From Eremophila alpestris peregrina (Eukaryota > Chordata > Aves > Passeriformes > Alaudidae), in NCBI GenBank assembly GCA_009792885.1, contig WMCF01000007.1:4256500-4320499 (forward strand): DNA of 64,000 bases, in the 5' to 3' direction. Below, in pieces: positions 61,454 through 64,000 of this stretch; position 1 is the first letter of the stretch; each line of letters starts with the position of its first letter. The translations under genes were made by a program, and so were the position numbers. The notes under the pieces were generated by a model, which was given only the letters and a program-made list of their open reading frames with translations, did not search any database and was not told the origin of the DNA.

Positions 61454-61650
61454 GCCGAGCCGCGCCCCGAGCGGCATGGCCTGGGTCCCGCTTTGGATGC
61501 GCCCGCAGAGCCCGGGAGCTGATCCCGCTGCCAGCCCGGGCTGCTGCGAGCCTCCGCCACACTATAAACCAGTTACTTGAATGTCTGCTCAACTTTCTGA
61601 CAGACGTTGCTTCTAATGTTAAGCTTTGACACAGACATGAGAGTTTTCGC

Positions 61651-64000
61651 CCTGCTCGCGCGCTTGAGGTAAATGGTATTTATTAAAGCTTGACATTAAC
61701 ATATTAAAACGTCGAAAAATCGGAGTTTTTATTTGTTCTCTGGATATAAAATTGATGCGGAAATTGAGTTATGGTTTATTAATACCTCCAGCTGCTGCTA
61801 GGTCGTAGAAGTCTCCCAGGATGCACAAATAGCTGAACATGTATATATAACCCATTACAGTGCAAAATAAGAGGTATGATAATAAATATTAAGTGTCGGT
61901 ATGATGTGTTTGTGTTCCTTGTGTGAGAAGCTGCCTACCTTGGCTGGCTGGCTGCCACTGGGGCATGCCTTTGCGGGAGCACTCAAAGGGGAGCAAGGTA
62001 CACATGTTCGCTCCACGGGGCTGCGAGGCATCAGCTGGAGACTGCCCAAACCCAGCCGAACGTGACCACTTCGGTTCCCGCTGGAGGCAGTGACAGGGGC
62101 AGCGAACTCAGTGATGGACAAAGGGAACACGCTTGCCTTTGAGAGCATCCCCAAGAGGGGGCTGTGTGCGCAAGCCGCGGGTTCGCACCGCATGTGAGTT
62201 GCACCACTCATCTGAATGTGGCCAACTGACATGGCTGAGAGGATGGTTTCCTGCAGCCTGGTCAAAAATCTTCTTCTTCATTCAGGACAATGCTTCAGGT
62301 TGGAAAACAGGACATTTTTGGGAAACTGGGTACTCCTATCTCAGTTCCCCCTGACTGACTATATGCACAGCAAATTGTACAAGTGGGTATCTCGCTACAC
62401 CAACATGAGTGCAAGAAGATGGCTAAGGAACCTGCCATGCTCCTAGTTATTCTTGAAGCTATGCCAAATCAGAGAGAACCTGCAGTGATCAACACAGAGG
62501 AGCATATTGCTAATATGTTTTTATATTAAGATTGCTGTATCAGTTTTTGGGTTTTTTTTAGACAACTGACAAACTATCAAATATGAAAATGTTACTTAAT
62601 TTCACAGATATTCCTATTCAGTTGTAACCAGAAAACTTGGCAAAAGCAACTTGTTATACTTCAACTGACAAGTTTCCAGCCCTCAGAGTGGGAAAACATA
62701 TAGCTATTTCAGTTTGCAAGACTTCTATTGGCATAATTTCATATGGACAACAAATGTTTATATATGGTTTGTTAATGAATGAAAAGTAACTATTTAAATG
62801 CAAGAAAAATAAAACAAAGTTAATGAAAGTAGCATCACTCAGGAAAGCATAAGCCTGAAGGTGAAATGAAAGGCCTGACTAGAGTTGATCATGAATAAAG
62901 AGCACTCAGTCTGGAGAAATAAAATAGCATAATTCAGTTCAAAAAGTTCTCTACTATCTGTATATCTGTTTCTGCACTCTTGAAGTATGAATTAAAATTG
63001 TAGCACTAGAATTATCCATGCCAAATTTTCTATTTATCCTAACATCTACTAACTACTACTACTTATAATACAGCAGTGATATATGTCCTGAAGAGGAAAA
63101 CTTCTGGTGGAATTTTAGTCAGTAGACTCCTATAATGTTGCTAAGTGACACAACTTCTGGAAACCTTGCCACTTCTTTATTTTCCCTAGGTTTTTTCAAA
63201 GAGTCATACTGAAAAACTCTCTTGTGGCCAAGTCATGTATGTTCTGACAATGTACCTGCTTCTTTCTTTAACAGACTCTTTCTTTAAGCACACATGGGAA
63301 GAAGGGTACACCTGGATTAGATAAGATTTAGGCCAGGATCCTGTGTTCTAAACACAGGGCTGTGCTGCCTGGCAGGTTCCATAAGACTTCTCTGGCAGTT
63401 GCCTGCTTTGCAAAAGCAGCAGTTACCCTGGATCAACTGTCTGAATCCTCCTCTCCATTAACTCTGAGATCCAGAAGCTTATTTGCACCTTTCATCTGCC
63501 TCAGAACCATCCAGATCTCTGTGAAAGAACTATAGGGCTCTAACTCAAAGCCCCTGTTAAGATAGACATGCATTCAAATAGGCCAAATTTCTTTTAAATT
63601 TATGCCTGAACTCTAGTCCTGTCCTTGCACGTTCCTCTCTTGTTCCATAGAAGGAGGATGTATATCAACAATCTTCAAATATCTCAGGTAATCTTGTATA
63701 AGTTATTTTTGTTTGTGTCTCATTTCCTAAAAAGGTCCTGAGTATGGATTATCATGACTTTGCTGGATAGATGTCAATAAACAATCTGAGCTGATTACAA
63801 ATACATTAGATGCTCTTATTAACAAAAAGTGATACAAGATTGAAAGACATGCTAAATATATAACCATCTGTCAAGTTGCTTATATTTTTAGCTTACTTCT
63901 TACCAAACATTCACACCTACCTTTTGTCAATTTTGATAAAAGCAAGCTAAGTCAAGTTTGAGGAACTCTCCGTTTACAGACCCCCCTCCCCACTTTCTTG
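61651..64000. other. DCTD upstream flank, no gene recognised
   Basis: AT-rich apart from a moderately GC-rich patch at about 61,930-62,200. I see no exon of the expected next neighbour (WWC2 in mammals) and no intact repeat. Open frames at 61855-62265 (-) and 62133-62446 (+) have no recognisable features. Confidence 0.75.

Larger units (their letters stand above)
60940..61650 (-). promoter_or_regulatory. DCTD CpG-island promoter
   Basis: A dense CpG stretch spans the DCTD start codon, with multiple GC boxes. TTCCCGC E2F-like sites lie just downstream of exon 1 (minus strand at 61286-61280; plus strand at 61119-61125), which would suit an S-phase nucleotide enzyme, although such matches are common in CpG islands. 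A plus-strand TATAAA at 61563-61568 could support divergent transcription. The transcription start cannot be fixed from sequence. Confidence 0.8.

Noticed and set aside
60956..61477. 173-codon minus-strand frame read straight through the DCTD start region
   Set aside because: It runs through the GTATGC donor into intron 1. The supported coding part is only 61326-61348, with the upstream part noted as a possible extension.
61651..64000. Search for exons of the expected next gene (WWC2)
   Set aside because: No stretch on either strand resembles WW or C2 domain coding sequence; that gene must lie outside the window.

Overview
The window is nuclear DNA from a vertebrate, almost certainly a bird. 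The evidence is a split-gene structure with consensus GT/AG splice sites, 3' fragments of CR1 LINEs in both orientations, a solo LTR of the type seen in avian ERVL-like retroviruses, and the gene order TENM3 - DCTD that amniotes share. A songbird or related neoavian is my best guess from the LTR type, but this is inference. There are no bacterial operons, CRISPR arrays or phage genes, and I recognised no tRNA or rRNA.

Layout. (1) 1-~7,540, plus strand: the last three coding exons of teneurin-3 (TENM3), stop codon at 6690-6692, then a 3' UTR. This part encodes the end of the YD/Rhs shell (Rhs core motif), the Tox-GHH-like segment and the C-terminal TCAP peptide. (2) ~7.5-42.3 kb: a gene-poor, AT-rich intergenic stretch. 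It holds an orphan CpG island (about 13.65-14.6 kb), a solo ERV LTR (31.23-32.33 kb), a CR1 copy (36.3-37.0 kb), a CR1 tail (41.5-41.6 kb), several simple repeats, and a sequencing-adapter artefact at 32,837-33,018. (3) ~42.3-61.35 kb, minus strand: the complete DCTD gene (dCMP deaminase). Six coding exons join in phase to give 185 residues with all zinc-site residues; the start codon lies in a CpG-island promoter (about 60.9-61.65 kb). (4) 61.65-64 kb: upstream flank of DCTD with no gene that I can support.

TENM3 and DCTD converge (their 3' ends face each other) and are functionally unrelated: one is a synaptic adhesion receptor, the other a cytosolic nucleotide-pool enzyme.

No exotic new system is evident. 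The most notable observations are: a retained Nextera/Tn5 mate-pair junction adapter flanked by a 71-bp duplication, which is an assembly error and not biology; an unannotated, splice-phase-compatible candidate exon in DCTD intron 1 (60,415-60,604) encoding 62 unrecognised residues; and an orphan CpG-island promoter with a YY1-type ATGGCGGC start between the two genes.
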